A stretch of 34,159 nt of DNA from Euryarchaeota archaeon Ods01 (GCA_028751095.1 JAQZCZ010000012.1:1-34159); one strand, 5' to 3'. Shown: positions 17,839 through 28,537, numbered from the stretch's first letter. Notes: generated by a model from the letters alone, not told the origin. Program-made: numbers and translations.

Positions 17839-18279
17839 ATGGAAGACCTGACGAAGGTGCGCCGTGTCGCCGACTACCAGTTTGGGAAGGGGGCAGGCGA
17901 AGCTATCTTCCCCGACGAAGCCGGTTTCAAGAAGTCCCGCACCGGACGCGTATCTCAGGTGCTTCTCGACGGAAGCCGTCTTGCGACGCTAAAGACGGAC
18001 GGACGCCTCACGCTGAGCGACCTCGGCGGCGAGCGTCTTCACTCGTTCTTAGATGCGCCGCGTATGCGTGTCGAGTTCGGCGACGAAAGCGTCCCTTACC
18101 TCCGAGACGGACGTAACGGATTCGCCAAGTTCGTCGAATGCGTTGACGACGAGGTCCGCGCACGCGACGAGGTACTTGTCACGGGACCCGACGACTCTTT
18201 CGTGACGACGGGGCGCGCCGAGCTGTGCGCCGAGGAGATGCGTGACTTTGAGACGGGCGTTGCGGTTCTCATCAGGTGA
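17839..18279 (+). CDS. PUA domain protein
   Basis: 146-aa protein whose C-terminal half (about 70-146) is a PUA RNA-binding domain: PRMRVEFGDESVPYLRDGRNGFAKFV, then DEVLVTGPDDSFVTTGRAEL and a terminal FETGVAVLIR. The N-terminal half (VADYQFGKGAGEAIFP and GRVSQVLLDGSRLATLKTDGRLTLS) matches the small domain that precedes PUA in archaeal stand-alone PUA proteins related to archaeosine transglycosylase C-termini. No catalytic domain is present. RNA binding, probably tRNA or rRNA, is inferred from the fold. Divergent from nnr with 57 bp between starts. Confidence 0.8.
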   Translation: MEDLTKVRRVADYQFGKGAGEAIFPDEAGFKKSRTGRVSQVLLDGSRLATLKTDGRLTLSDLGGERLHSFLDAPRMRVEFGDESVPYLRDGRNGFAKFVECVDDEVRARDEVLVTGPDDSFVTTGRAELCAEEMRDFETGVAVLIR

Positions 18280-18321
18280 GAGGAAAATTTAATGTCGGCT
18301 TAACCTATCTATCAGTCTACC

Positions 18322-18840
18322 TTGAGTGACGATACCTTGAGCGGCGAGGACAGGCTGGACAAGACCGTAATCTACGAGGTTCTCAGTAGCGAGCGACGGC
18401 GTCACGCAATCGACTTCCTTCAGGCGAGCGAAAACGGCGTCGAAGTGAGTGATATCGCCGAGTATATCGCCGAGAAGGAGACGGGCGAATCGCCGCCGCC
18501 GAAGGACGCGCGTAAGACGGTCTACGTCTCGCTTCACCAGACCCATCTCCCTAAGATGGACGACCTTGATATCGTCAACTACGACACCGACACGAAGCAG
18601 GTCACCCTTTCCGACAGCTTCCGCGATGTAGCTATCTACATGGAGGTCGTTCCCGGAACCGAAATCTCTTGGAGCGAGTACTACCTCGGCGTTGGACTCG
18701 TCGGCATGGCGACCGTCTTCGCGCATATAGCCGGCGCTCCTGCGATAAGCGCCGTCCCCGTCGAGTACTGGGCGGTCTTCTACCTGTTCGTCGTATCGGC
18801 GTCCGCAGTATACCAGACGTTTACGCGCCGTTCGTTGTGA
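18322..18840 (+). CDS. DUF7344-type winged-helix protein with two C-terminal membrane helices
   Basis: 172-aa haloarchaeal protein. The N-terminal part (LDKTVIYEVLSSERRRHAIDFLQ, then KTVYVSLHQTHLPKMDDLDIVNYDTDTKQVTLS) is a winged-helix domain of the kind called DUF7344. Two hydrophobic segments follow (about 118-138 and 145-163), so it is probably membrane-bound with the DNA-binding-like domain inside. The start is a TTG; an AT-rich box (TTTAA at 18288-18292) lies about 32 nt upstream. No binding site or target is visible. It precedes a TrmB regulator gene by 42 bp. Confidence 0.75.
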   Translation: MSDDTLSGEDRLDKTVIYEVLSSERRRHAIDFLQASENGVEVSDIAEYIAEKETGESPPPKDARKTVYVSLHQTHLPKMDDLDIVNYDTDTKQVTLSDSFRDVAIYMEVVPGTEISWSEYYLGVGLVGMATVFAHIAGAPAISAVPVEYWAVFYLFVVSASAVYQTFTRRSL

Positions 18841-18882
18841 CAACCACAAGAAGTATATTCGAACGACCACAGTTCCCAAGAG

Positions 18883-19641
18883 ATGGAAACCGACGAAGGG
18901 GAAGCGGTCGGGTCGTTAAAACGGCTCGGTCTTTCGGAGTACGAGGCGAAGGTCTTCATAGCCCTGCAGAGGCTCGGTGTCGCCACGGCACGCGACGTGT
19001 ACCGCCATACCGACGTGCCGCGCTCGCAGGTCTACGGCGCGGCGGAGACTCTCGAAGAACGCGGACTCGTTGAGATACAGCAGTCCAAGCCGATGGAGTA
19101 CCGCCCCGTTACTCTCGACGAGGCGCGCGAACTCCTCCGCGAGCGGTTTGAGGAGGAGCAAGAGATGGCTTTCGACTATCTTGAACGTGCGCGCGACGAG
19201 TCCCCGCGCGTCGACGAGGAACGCGAGGACTTCTGGACCGTCAAGGGACACACTACCATCGACTCACGTATCGAAGAAATCCTGTCGGAGGCGGACGACC
19301 GCGTCGTCTTCATCACGACACATGACGAACTCGTCAACGACGAAACCGAGGACCGCCTCGTCGAACTCGCCGACGAAGTCGATGTCTACGTCATGAGCCG
19401 CGACCTTGACTTTCTCGGACGTTTCGACGGGTCCGACGGCGTCTACTGCGTTGAGACGCCCGAAAAGGTCGAGCGCGACGACGAGGGCGGACGTTTCGTT
19501 ATGGTCGACTCCGACACCGTCCTCCTCACTGTCTTGGGTGACGACGGCGACGAAACCGCAGTCTGGAGCGCCGAAACCAACTTCGCGTCGGTTCTGGTGC
19601 AGGTAACCGAGGGCTGGTTGGGCGACTACATCCAGCCCTGA
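18883..19641 (+). CDS. TrmB family transcriptional regulator
   Basis: 252-aa regulator. The N-terminal winged helix (LKRLGLSEYEAKVFIALQRLG, ATARDVYRHTDVPRSQVYGA, LEERGLVEIQ) is the TrmB domain. A helical connector (FEEEQEMAFDYLERA) leads to a phospholipase-D-like sensor domain (residues about 110-252) as in shorter TrmB proteins. The sugar-binding C-terminal domain of full-length TrmB is absent, so the effector is unknown. An AT-rich stretch (AGTATATTCG near 18852) gives a promoter candidate. No sugar gene is adjacent. Confidence 0.85.
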   Translation: METDEGEAVGSLKRLGLSEYEAKVFIALQRLGVATARDVYRHTDVPRSQVYGAAETLEERGLVEIQQSKPMEYRPVTLDEARELLRERFEEEQEMAFDYLERARDESPRVDEEREDFWTVKGHTTIDSRIEEILSEADDRVVFITTHDELVNDETEDRLVELADEVDVYVMSRDLDFLGRFDGSDGVYCVETPEKVERDDEGGRFVMVDSDTVLLTVLGDDGDETAVWSAETNFASVLVQVTEGWLGDYIQP

Positions 19642-19760
19642 TATTCGAGCGCTACCTTGATACTCCTGACGGCTGTCGCGGACTCTGTATACCGGTACTC
19701 TCGTGGCGCTCTGGTTTAGTCTTACGCGGTCTTTATGTGTCGGGGACCCAACCTCGGAAC

Positions 19761-20027
19761 ATGGAAGAAGTACTGTTCGAAACCGAGAACGTACATCCCC
19801 GTACCGAGATAGCCGACTACCTCGAACAGGTTGCCGAGAACCTGCGTCACGGGACGGTTACGCTCGTCTCGGGTGACGACGAGATAACCGTTGAACCGCC
19901 CGAGGACGCCGTCTTCGAGGTCAAGGTCGAACGCGAAACCGAGGGGGACGAGGAGGAGATGAGCGTCGAGTTCGAGATAGAGTGGGACGTCGGAGGCGGT
20001 GACGGCGCACGCCTCAGCGTCGAGTAG
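19761..20027 (+). CDS. amphi-Trp domain protein
   Basis: Small acidic protein of 88 aa from the ATG at 19761. It matches the amphi-Trp domain: MEEVLFETENVHPRTEIADYLE, LRHGTVTLVSGDDEITVEPPEDAVFEVKVE and a terminal strand VEFEIEWDV with the signature Trp. The function of the family is unknown. A GTG eight codons upstream (19737) is possible, but the TATA-like box CTTTATG is centred 27 nt before 19761, which favours the ATG. The next gene starts 39 bp downstream on the same strand. Confidence 0.82.
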   Translation: MEEVLFETENVHPRTEIADYLEQVAENLRHGTVTLVSGDDEITVEPPEDAVFEVKVERETEGDEEEMSVEFEIEWDVGGGDGARLSVE

Positions 20028-20065
20028 CCGCCAAGTTTTATGCCGTAGGCGGAAGAAGGCGTTGT

Positions 20066-21085
20066 ATGCAGAGACAGGGTACGGGCAACGAACCGCATTT
20101 CGACTGGCACCTTGACGAAGGCGAACGCGGACGCGAGGTCTGGTACAGCCTCGTGACCGATACCAAGAACGATGTCGCCTTCTGGTACAGGTATACGCTT
20201 CTCTCGACCGACTCCGGACATCAGGAGGCGCGTCTCTGGGCTGGGCTGACGGGCGGCGAAGGCGAGGACTTCTTTACGACGCGCCGTTATCCGCTTGAAG
20301 AGGCGGCGCTCAAAGACCCGTTTGCACTCTCGTTCGGCGACGCACGGCTCACCAACTCGTCGGCGGAGGGTTCGCTCGATACGCCTGAGGGCGAGGCGTC
20401 ATGGGAACTCGAATACGAGCCGGACGACACGATTTTCACGCCCCTCAGGAGCAAGAAGCTGACCGACTTCGCCGAGAAGTTCCTTGGTTCGGGTAGGCAC
20501 TGGAGCGCTAACCAGTCGGTGTCGATGAACGGGACGCTCGAAGTCGGAGGGACGACCTACGAGTTCGACGACGCCCCCGGTCATCAGGGACATACCGTCG
20601 GTGAAACGTCGCCCGAGTCGTGGTCGTGGATACACTGCAACTGCTTCGACGAACCCGACGCCTGCATCGAGGTTCTCAACGTCGAGGGGAAGGTATCGTT
20701 ATGTTTCCGCAAGGGCGGCGAGACGTATATGCTCAACCGCCTCAAGGATGTCATGGGACCGCTCGCAACCGAGAACGTCGAGAACGAAGCGGGTCGGTGG
20801 CGTCTCAGCGCCAAGGGCGAAGGCGTTAAGCTCGACGTACGCGTTGAGGTGGAGGACGACTCCAAATGGCGTAAGGCGGCGTACCTGACACCCGACGACA
20901 GTTCGAGATACGTCGCACATTCGTCGCTGACGCCTATCGAGGTCACGTACCGCGTCAAGGACAACGGCGACTGGAGCGAACGCCGGACGCTCGAATCCGA
21001 CGTCGCGCGCACCGAATGGGCGGATACATCGCCGCAGGTGGGTGACGCCGACGACTACGCCCCCGCCGAGTTCGCCGAGCGCTAA
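20066..21085 (+). CDS. AttH/CrtC-like (lipocalin-type) protein of unknown substrate
   Basis: 339-aa protein without signal peptide or membrane segment. The pattern GTLEVGGTTYEFDDAPGHQGHTVGETSPESWSW is split over about 155-190 and resembles AttH, carotenoid 1,2-hydratase (CrtC) and tocopherol-cyclase-like proteins, which share a two-barrel lipocalin fold and conserve a GHxxHxWG-like motif followed by Trp-x-Trp. Here the motif is GHQGHTVG with WSWIHCNCF after it; the two cysteines are unusual. Substrate and reaction cannot be named; a lipid or isoprenoid is a guess from the fold. It ends 4 bp into the convergent DUF302 gene. Family assignment rests on motif resemblance by eye. Confidence 0.65.
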   Translation: MQRQGTGNEPHFDWHLDEGERGREVWYSLVTDTKNDVAFWYRYTLLSTDSGHQEARLWAGLTGGEGEDFFTTRRYPLEEAALKDPFALSFGDARLTNSSAEGSLDTPEGEASWELEYEPDDTIFTPLRSKKLTDFAEKFLGSGRHWSANQSVSMNGTLEVGGTTYEFDDAPGHQGHTVGETSPESWSWIHCNCFDEPDACIEVLNVEGKVSLCFRKGGETYMLNRLKDVMGPLATENVENEAGRWRLSAKGEGVKLDVRVEVEDDSKWRKAAYLTPDDSSRYVAHSSLTPIEVTYRVKDNGDWSERRTLESDVARTEWADTSPQVGDADDYAPAEFAER

Positions 21086-21516
21086 AGACGTTCGAAAAAC
21101 TCGTCCACCATCTCGCCCGTCTCGTCGATGATTTCCGTCCATTCGTCGTTGTCGGGTGCGACCCCGACCAGACGCGCGATACGCATTATCGAGAGATGGT
21201 AGACGTGCTGGACGCCCGGTTCCTCCTCCCAGACGACCATATTGCATGGGAAGAGACCGCCGATACGCCGCGACTCGTCAAGGGCGCGGTCCGCCATCTC
21301 GGGGTTACACGCTCCGAGGACGTAGTACGGGTCACGGTCGGCGTTGACCTTCTCGTTCAGGAGTTCGGACGGCGAGAACTCGACGGGTATCCCGAAGCCG
21401 CAAGCCTCGCACGTCTCGCGCACGTGTTCGATAGCCTCGTCGTGTTCCATCTCTAGCGTCGCGGTCTCCTCGCCGATATCGTCCGGGTCGATACGTGCAG
21501 GGTCTATGGGGAGCAT
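21082..21516 (-). CDS. DUF302 domain protein
   Basis: 144-aa cytoplasmic protein matching DUF302: ETCEACGFGIPVEFSPSELLNEKV, YYVLGACNPEMADRALDESRRIGGLFPCNMVVWEE and HLSIMRIARLV. The family has a compact alpha/beta fold and no established activity; the three cysteines and the conserved GACNP turn are its visible hallmarks. A T-rich box near 21543 lies 27 nt upstream of the ATG. It sits between the AttH-like gene (4-bp convergent overlap) and the malic enzyme tail duplication. Confidence 0.82.
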   Translation of the reverse strand: MLPIDPARIDPDDIGEETATLEMEHDEAIEHVRETCEACGFGIPVEFSPSELLNEKVNADRDPYYVLGACNPEMADRALDESRRIGGLFPCNMVVWEEEPGVQHVYHLSIMRIARLVGVAPDNDEWTEIIDETGEMVDEFFERL

Positions 21517-21559
21517 GGCTGAGAGACGCGTCCGCGGCGTAAAAATCGGTCGCGTCTAT

Positions 21560-21613
21560 TCAGTAGTCGTTCTTCTGTGCGTCAACCGTCGCAACAGCGG
21601 CGAGGCTCACAAT
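21560..21613 (-). pseudogene. Duplicated 3' tail of the malic enzyme gene
   Basis: These 54 bases encode IVSLAAVATVDAQKNDY and a TGA stop, nearly the last 17 residues of the adjacent malic enzyme (which has Asn for the Ser). The first 51 bases differ from 21665-21715 at two positions; a third difference at the Ile codon is synonymous. The offset is 105 bp and the bases between (21614-21664) resemble neither copy. Looks like the remnant of a tandem paralogue or a recombination scar. Confidence 0.8.
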
Positions 21614-21664
21614 CCACCTTTTTCCGCTCGTCTGACGCCTCGCGCAAAAATCTGGACCAAAAAC

Positions 21665-23920
<2,256 letters not shown>

Positions 23921-23977
23921 ATCCGTAACTGCCCCGCGGACAGGATAAAGGTTTACGTCGCGTATGTCGAACCCTCG

Positions 23978-24391
23978 TTAGACGAGGCGGCGGTGTTCGA
24001 CCTTCATACACCTGTCTTCGACGACACGTACCCCTGCCTCCTCGGCGCGGTCGGTCGCCTCGCGGTCATGTATTCCCTGTTGCGTCCAGAGAACGCCGAC
24101 GCCTCCGCGTTCGATTACGTCGTCCACGATACCGTCTAACTCGTCGCTCGGGCGGAATACATCGACTATTTCGATATCGACGTTCTCGGGTATATCGAGG
24201 AGGGAGTCGTACGCCTCGCGTCCGAATATCTCGTCGGCGTACGGGTTAATCGGGATTACGTCGTACCCCTGCTCGTCGAGGTAACGCGGCACGTCATGCG
24301 CCGCCTTTCCGGGCGTCGTCGAACAGCCGACGACCGCCACCGTCTCCATCGACAGAATACCGCGTATCTCTTCGTCGTCGGTTACAGGCAT
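23978..24391 (-). CDS. CoA-binding protein (YccU-like)
   Basis: 137-aa Rossmann-fold protein: ETVAVVGCSTTPGKAAHDVPRYLDEQGYDVIPINPYADEIFG is the CoA-binding N-terminus, followed by DIEIVDVFRPSDELDGIVDDVIERGGVGVLWTQQGI and a final EDRCMKVEHRRL. It corresponds to the stand-alone CoA-binding domain related to succinyl-CoA synthetase. Its metabolic role is not established. An A/T run near 24418 lies 27 nt before the ATG. It is upstream of maeB on the same strand by 57 bp; both touch acyl-CoA metabolism, but maeB appears to have its own promoter. Confidence 0.88.
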   Translation of the reverse strand: MPVTDDEEIRGILSMETVAVVGCSTTPGKAAHDVPRYLDEQGYDVIPINPYADEIFGREAYDSLLDIPENVDIEIVDVFRPSDELDGIVDDVIERGGVGVLWTQQGIHDREATDRAEEAGVRVVEDRCMKVEHRRLV

Positions 24392-24475
24392 AGCCTACGT
24401 ACGTGTGCCGAAGCCAAAAAATCGTCGGAGCAACGCGTCGCTACCGTTAAGACGGCGCGCGGGTTGTTTGGTTCC

Positions 24476-26161
24476 ATGAAGCTACAGGAGTACTGGGGCG
24501 TCGGTCCTAAGACGCGTGACCTGCTCGCCGACGAACTCGGCGAGGAACGCGCCGCGGAGGCGATAGAGACGAGCGACGTGCGGACGCTTACCGACGCGGG
24601 ACTGCCCCGTGGACGTGCGACGCGTATCGTGAGGCGCGCCAAGGGCGGCGAAGGACTCGACGTACTCGCCACCCCCGACGCGCGCGATGTATACAAGAGC
24701 CTTCTCGAACGGATGAGCGACCATGCCGTCACCGACGAGGCGGCGGACCGCGTGACTGTCATGACGCCGTTTACCGAACCCGCCGACGCTGAGGAACGTC
24801 TCGAACGCGTCTGGGAGGCGGTTGACGCGCTCGATACGCTCGGCGACGAACTTGTCGCGGCGTTCGACGGATACGACGAAACGGAACGCGCACGTGTCGA
24901 GACGGCGCTCGCGTTACGGGAAGCGGGAGCAGACGATGAGTTCGACGGACTCGCCGCCCTTGACGAGGACGCGTTACGTGACGCGCTCGGCGCTCTCGAA
25001 AGCCTTGACGGCGACGAGGTTCGACGCGGCGCGGACGACGAACTCGACGCTCTTCGTGACCGTCTCGAATCGGTCCGTGAGCTTGAGGACGAGGCGCTCG
25101 ACCTAGTCGAGCGCCTGAGCGGAGGAGCCGCCGACGCAGACGAGCTACGCGAGACCTTCGTTGACCACGTCGTCACCGAGGCGGACGTTACGTATGACCG
25201 AGCGCAGGAAGCGCTCGAAGCCGAGGCAGTCGATGCAACCGACTTCGTGACGGGTTCTTTGCGTAACCTCCTCGACTCGCTCCGCGCCGACGCCGAGGAA
25301 CGCGAGAGCAACGTCGTCGGAGACCTCCGCGAACGTGTGGACGAGAACCGTGAGGCGGTCGATGCCGCGTCGGATGCGGTCCGTGATGTCGCCTTCGTCG
25401 TCTCGCTCGCCCGTTTCTCCGAGGCGCATGACCTAAGCCGCCCCGAGTTCGTAGACGAGGGCGTCGCTGTCCGCGGAGCGCGTAACCTCGGACTCGTCTT
25501 CCGCGGCGAGGCGGTCCAGCCGGTCGATTACGCGGTGGGACGTGACGAAATCGCCGACGGCGACGTTGCTGTCCTCACGGGTGCGAACAGCGGAGGTAAG
25601 ACGACGCTCCTCGAAACCCTCTGTGAGGTTGTGCTTCTCGCCCAGATGGGCGTTCCCGTCCCCGCCGACGAGGCGCGCGTCTCGACCTTCGACGATATCG
25701 TATTCCACCGCAGGCATTCGAGCTTCAACGCGGGCGTCCTCGAATCGACCCTCCGTTCCGTCGTGCCGCCCCTCACCGAAGACGGCGACGCGTTGATGCT
25801 TGTCGACGAGTTCGAGGCGATTACGGAGCCGGGAAGCGCCGCCGACCTCCTGCACGGTCTGGTGACGCTCACGGTCGAACGCGACGCTGTCGGCGTATTC
25901 GTCACCCATCTCGCCGACGACCTCGAACCCCTCCCCGAGACGGCGCGCGTAGACGGCATCTTCGCCGAGGGACTTGACGGAGACCTCGAACTTGAGGTCG
26001 ACTACCAGCCGCGTTTCGGTACCGTCGGACGTTCGACGCCTGAGTTCATCGTCTCGCGTCTCATCGCGCGGTCCGACGGACGTGACGACCGTGCCGGATA
26101 CGACGTTCTCGCGCGGTCGGTTGGTGTCGAAAAGATACAGAAGACCTTAGACGAGGTCTAA
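24476..26161 (+). CDS. MutS-like ATPase with N-terminal helix-hairpin-helix region (MutS2/MutS5-related)
   Basis: 561 aa from the ATG at 24476 (the frame is open upstream, but the longer start lacks support and overlaps the neighbour). The N-terminus (LQEYWGVGPKTRDLLADELG, ending RATRIVRRAKGG) resembles tandem helix-hairpin-helix DNA-binding turns. A long helical lever region (about 80-310) is followed by the MutS-type ABC ATPase: TGANSGGKTTLLETL (Walker A near 369-377), RHSSFNAGVLESTL, ALMLVDEFEAITEPGSAA (Walker B) and VFVTHLADDL. The mismatch-recognition domain I of MutS is missing and I see no C-terminal Smr nuclease. A role in recombination or DNA structure handling is inferred. It ends 15 bp inside the convergent Nudix-eIF2B gene. 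Confidence 0.82.
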   Translation: MKLQEYWGVGPKTRDLLADELGEERAAEAIETSDVRTLTDAGLPRGRATRIVRRAKGGEGLDVLATPDARDVYKSLLERMSDHAVTDEAADRVTVMTPFTEPADAEERLERVWEAVDALDTLGDELVAAFDGYDETERARVETALALREAGADDEFDGLAALDEDALRDALGALESLDGDEVRRGADDELDALRDRLESVRELEDEALDLVERLSGGAADADELRETFVDHVVTEADVTYDRAQEALEAEAVDATDFVTGSLRNLLDSLRADAEERESNVVGDLRERVDENREAVDAASDAVRDVAFVVSLARFSEAHDLSRPEFVDEGVAVRGARNLGLVFRGEAVQPVDYAVGRDEIADGDVAVLTGANSGGKTTLLETLCEVVLLAQMGVPVPADEARVSTFDDIVFHRRHSSFNAGVLESTLRSVVPPLTEDGDALMLVDEFEAITEPGSAADLLHGLVTLTVERDAVGVFVTHLADDLEPLPETARVDGIFAEGLDGDLELEVDYQPRFGTVGRSTPEFIVSRLIARSDGRDDRAGYDVLARSVGVEKIQKTLDEV

Positions 26162-27328
26162 CGACCTGCGCAGACGTGCGTGTTCGGAGGCACGTTCTCG
26201 AACCCTCTCTTCGCTCATCACGCCGTTCTCCGTCACCAGTTCGAAGAGGTCCGGAGGAACCCGTTCGAAGACGGGGACCTCTCCGCCTCTGAATCCGACG
26301 TACTCGTTCTCGAATCGGTCGTCCGGCGACACCTTGTCCGCGGACGCGACGGCTACCGAAGGGATGTCGAAACGGTCGGCGGCGAGCGCCGCGGCGAGGC
26401 TTCCGACCTTGTTGACGACCGCCCCGTCTCTGAGAACCGTATCCGTTCCCATAACGACGGCGTCGGAGCGCCGTACTGCGTCCGCGATACATGCATCAGG
26501 GACTACGTCGCCGCCGAGTTCTGCGGCGAAACCCTTACCCTCGCCGCCGGGAACCGACTCGGCGACAGTCACCGAAACGTCGAGACGTTCGACGGTTTCC
26601 CTGACGGTTCCTGACCGCGAAACCGTTACGATGCACTCGGCGTCGGTGAGGAGTTCTGCGGCGTTCTCGGCGGCGTCTTCGTCCGCGCGCCGTCCTTGGG
26701 CAATAGCTTTGTGGGCGTTTTCCTCTACTTCCTCAGCCGTCTCTCCGTCGGCAACCCTTGCGACGCGGTTACCGACGACAGCCATCGACGGACGCGCCTC
26801 GACGAGTTCGCGGGCAGTCTCGCGTGCTTCTTCGAGGCTTCCCGTCGCGGCGGAGTCGCGTAGAACCTCTAGTGCCCGTCCTGCTACGTACGCCGAACCG
26901 TGTTCGTCGTCGTCGGCTACCGTCCCTACCGATGGCGCGACCGCAGCGTACGACCGCCAGAGGCGAGGAACCGTATCGCGCCGCAGAGCCTCGGTCGGCG
27001 AACACCAGTCGAATGCGTCTGTCTCGTAGTTCGTCGTCACGGTACGCGTCGGCGTGTCGTAGAGATATGGATGGACGCGCCAGACGCGGTCGGGTTCGTC
27101 GTCCCGCACCTCGAACGGTTCGCCGCGCCGAACGAGCGCTGTGTCCTCGATACCCGTTTCCTCACGTATCTCTCGGTCGGTGTCTTCGTCCGTGTCTTCT
27201 TCCTCGACGTATCCCGAAACCGCCGCCCACCGTCCCGCGTACGAACCTGTCTCGTCGCTCCGCCGCAGAAGTAGGACCTCGCCGCGTCGCGGGTCGCGGA
27301 GGAAACACGTTACCACGTCCGTTGCCAT
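26147..27328 (-). CDS. Nudix hydrolase - eIF2B/ribose-1,5-bisphosphate isomerase-like fusion
   Basis: 393 aa from the ATG at 27328 (MATDVVTCFLRD). The N-terminal ~140 residues are a Nudix domain: AAVSGYVEEEDTDEDTDREIREETGI, written here across about residues 37-62, holds the Nudix helix REIREETGI. Compared with GX5EX7REUXEEXGU the loop is one residue shorter and has Asp for the first Glu. The rest (about 150-393) matches the eIF2B-alpha/R15P isomerase family: VGNRVARV, VTVSRSGTVRETV, ESVPGGEGKGFAAEL, VVMGTDTVLRDGAVVNKVGS and PSVAVASADKVSP. A nucleotide-salvage role is plausible (Nudix cleaving a sugar-nucleotide, isomerase handling the ribose phosphate) but inferred. Such fusions occur in haloarchaea. 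The open frame extends upstream to 27388, overlapping the divergent gene. Confidence 0.85.
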   Translation of the reverse strand: MATDVVTCFLRDPRRGEVLLLRRSDETGSYAGRWAAVSGYVEEEDTDEDTDREIREETGIEDTALVRRGEPFEVRDDEPDRVWRVHPYLYDTPTRTVTTNYETDAFDWCSPTEALRRDTVPRLWRSYAAVAPSVGTVADDDEHGSAYVAGRALEVLRDSAATGSLEEARETARELVEARPSMAVVGNRVARVADGETAEEVEENAHKAIAQGRRADEDAAENAAELLTDAECIVTVSRSGTVRETVERLDVSVTVAESVPGGEGKGFAAELGGDVVPDACIADAVRRSDAVVMGTDTVLRDGAVVNKVGSLAAALAADRFDIPSVAVASADKVSPDDRFENEYVGFRGGEVPVFERVPPDLFELVTENGVMSEERVRERASEHARLRRSLDLV

Positions 27329-27386
27329 ACGTTGTCTGGGTACGCGTCGGGCAAGACTCTTACCGTGGGCGGTCGTAGGTCGCCGC

Positions 27387-27875
27387 ATGCAGGTAGCTCT
27401 CGTAAGCGACAGTCACGTTCCCGAACGTGCCGACGGTATCCCCGACGAAGTACTGAACGAATGCGAGGACAGCGATATGGTCGTCCACGCAGGCGACTTC
27501 ACGTCGCCCGAGACGTACCAGACGTTCAACGAAACGAACGAACTCGTCGCTGTCCGCGGAAACATGGACCGGGGTCTCAGCCTGCCACACGTTGACTCTT
27601 TCGCCGCCGGAGGAGTCGAGTTCGCCGTCACTCACGGAACCGGCTCTCTTGACGGATACCGCGACCGTGTCGCCGAGGCGGCGCGCGAGGAGGTCGGCGA
27701 CGAAGCCGTCGTCGTCTCAGGACACACGCACAAGGTCACGGATATCGTCCACGACGGCATCCGTATCCTGAACCCCGGAAGCTGTACGGCGGCGGAACCC
27801 GCTTCGACAGCGACGATGATGCTCGTCGAGGCGGAGAACGGCGAGATAGACGTAGAGGTGGTTGAGGTCGGATGA
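27387..27875 (+). CDS. Metallophosphoesterase, YfcE/MJ0936 family
   Basis: 162-aa calcineurin-like phosphodiesterase. All metal-binding motifs are present: SDSHVPE (Asp8, His10), VVHAGDF, VRGNMDRG, VTHGTG and SGHTHKV. MJ0936 and YfcE hydrolyse artificial phosphodiesters; a natural substrate is not known. The reading frame runs upstream into the divergent Nudix gene, but the ATG at 27387 matches the family start MxxxxxSDxH. The stop overlaps the next start (ATGA, 27872-27875), so the VOC protein is likely translationally coupled. Confidence 0.9.
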   Translation: MQVALVSDSHVPERADGIPDEVLNECEDSDMVVHAGDFTSPETYQTFNETNELVAVRGNMDRGLSLPHVDSFAAGGVEFAVTHGTGSLDGYRDRVAEAAREEVGDEAVVVSGHTHKVTDIVHDGIRILNPGSCTAAEPASTATMMLVEAENGEIDVEVVEVG

Positions 27876-28537
27876 ACCTCGGCTGGCTTGCTCTCGAAGT
27901 CAAGTACCTCGGACGCGCCCGCGAGTTCTACGTCGACCGTCTAGGTCTCGATGTCGTACGTGAGTCCGAGACCGACTGCGTCGTAGAGGCTGGCGACACC
28001 GAACTCGTTCTCCGCGTCCCGAGCGACGTTCCCCGTGGAGGTACGCACGTCCATTACGCATTCACGACGCCGCGAGACGAGTATCCGCGTTGGAAGGAGG
28101 AGTTCGAAGCCGTCGAGGAGCGCGACTTCGGGGCATACTCGTCGCTCTACTTCTATGACCCCGACGGTCACTGCGTCGAGATAGGCGAGTCGGACGCCTC
28201 GGGAGATGGCATCGCCGGCGTCTTCGAGGTCGTCTTTGAGGTAGAGGACCTTGAACGCGCAACCGGTTTCTACACCTCGCTCGGCGCTTCGGTCACCGAC
28301 CGAGGCGACGACCGACGACGCGTCCGTCTCGACGCGGGCGGCTTCGATATCGAACTCTGGGAGCCGCAGTTAGGAATCGCTGACGGACAGGGCGGCGTGC
28401 ATATGGACGTAGGATTCGAGGTCGACGACGTGGCTGAGACGGTGGACGCCGTAGAGGAAGACGCTCTAGCCTCCGAGACGACGCGCCACGGCGTCCGTCT
28501 GCGCGACCCCGACGGTCATTACGTAACCGTCTACTGA
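27872..28537 (+). CDS. Tandem VOC (glyoxalase/dioxygenase-type) domain protein
   Basis: 221-aa protein with two vicinal-oxygen-chelate modules. The first (about 1-108) runs from ALEVKYLGRAREFYVDRLGLDVV to YFYDPDGHCVEIGE; the second (about 115-221) from VFEVEDLERATGFYTSLGASV to LRDPDGHYVTVY. The usual first metal-ligand histidine near each N-terminus is not obvious, so metal binding and enzyme class are open. It overlaps the phosphoesterase stop by 4 bp and converges with ribE by 7 bp. Related proteins include glyoxalases, extradiol dioxygenases and resistance proteins; none can be chosen here. Confidence 0.82.
   Translation: MNLGWLALEVKYLGRAREFYVDRLGLDVVRESETDCVVEAGDTELVLRVPSDVPRGGTHVHYAFTTPRDEYPRWKEEFEAVEERDFGAYSSLYFYDPDGHCVEIGESDASGDGIAGVFEVVFEVEDLERATGFYTSLGASVTDRGDDRRRVRLDAGGFDIELWEPQLGIADGQGGVHMDVGFEVDDVAETVDAVEEDALASETTRHGVRLRDPDGHYVTVY

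Noticed and set aside
21614-21664. Programmed stop readthrough linking maeB to its duplicated tail
   Set aside because: The frame between the copies is open, but an open run of 18 codons is expected by chance and the T-rich tracts look like a terminator.
24296-24475. 60-residue N-terminal extension of the MutS-like protein
   Set aside because: Arg/His-rich sequence antisense to the CoA-binding gene; the conserved helix-hairpin-helix region starts at 24476.
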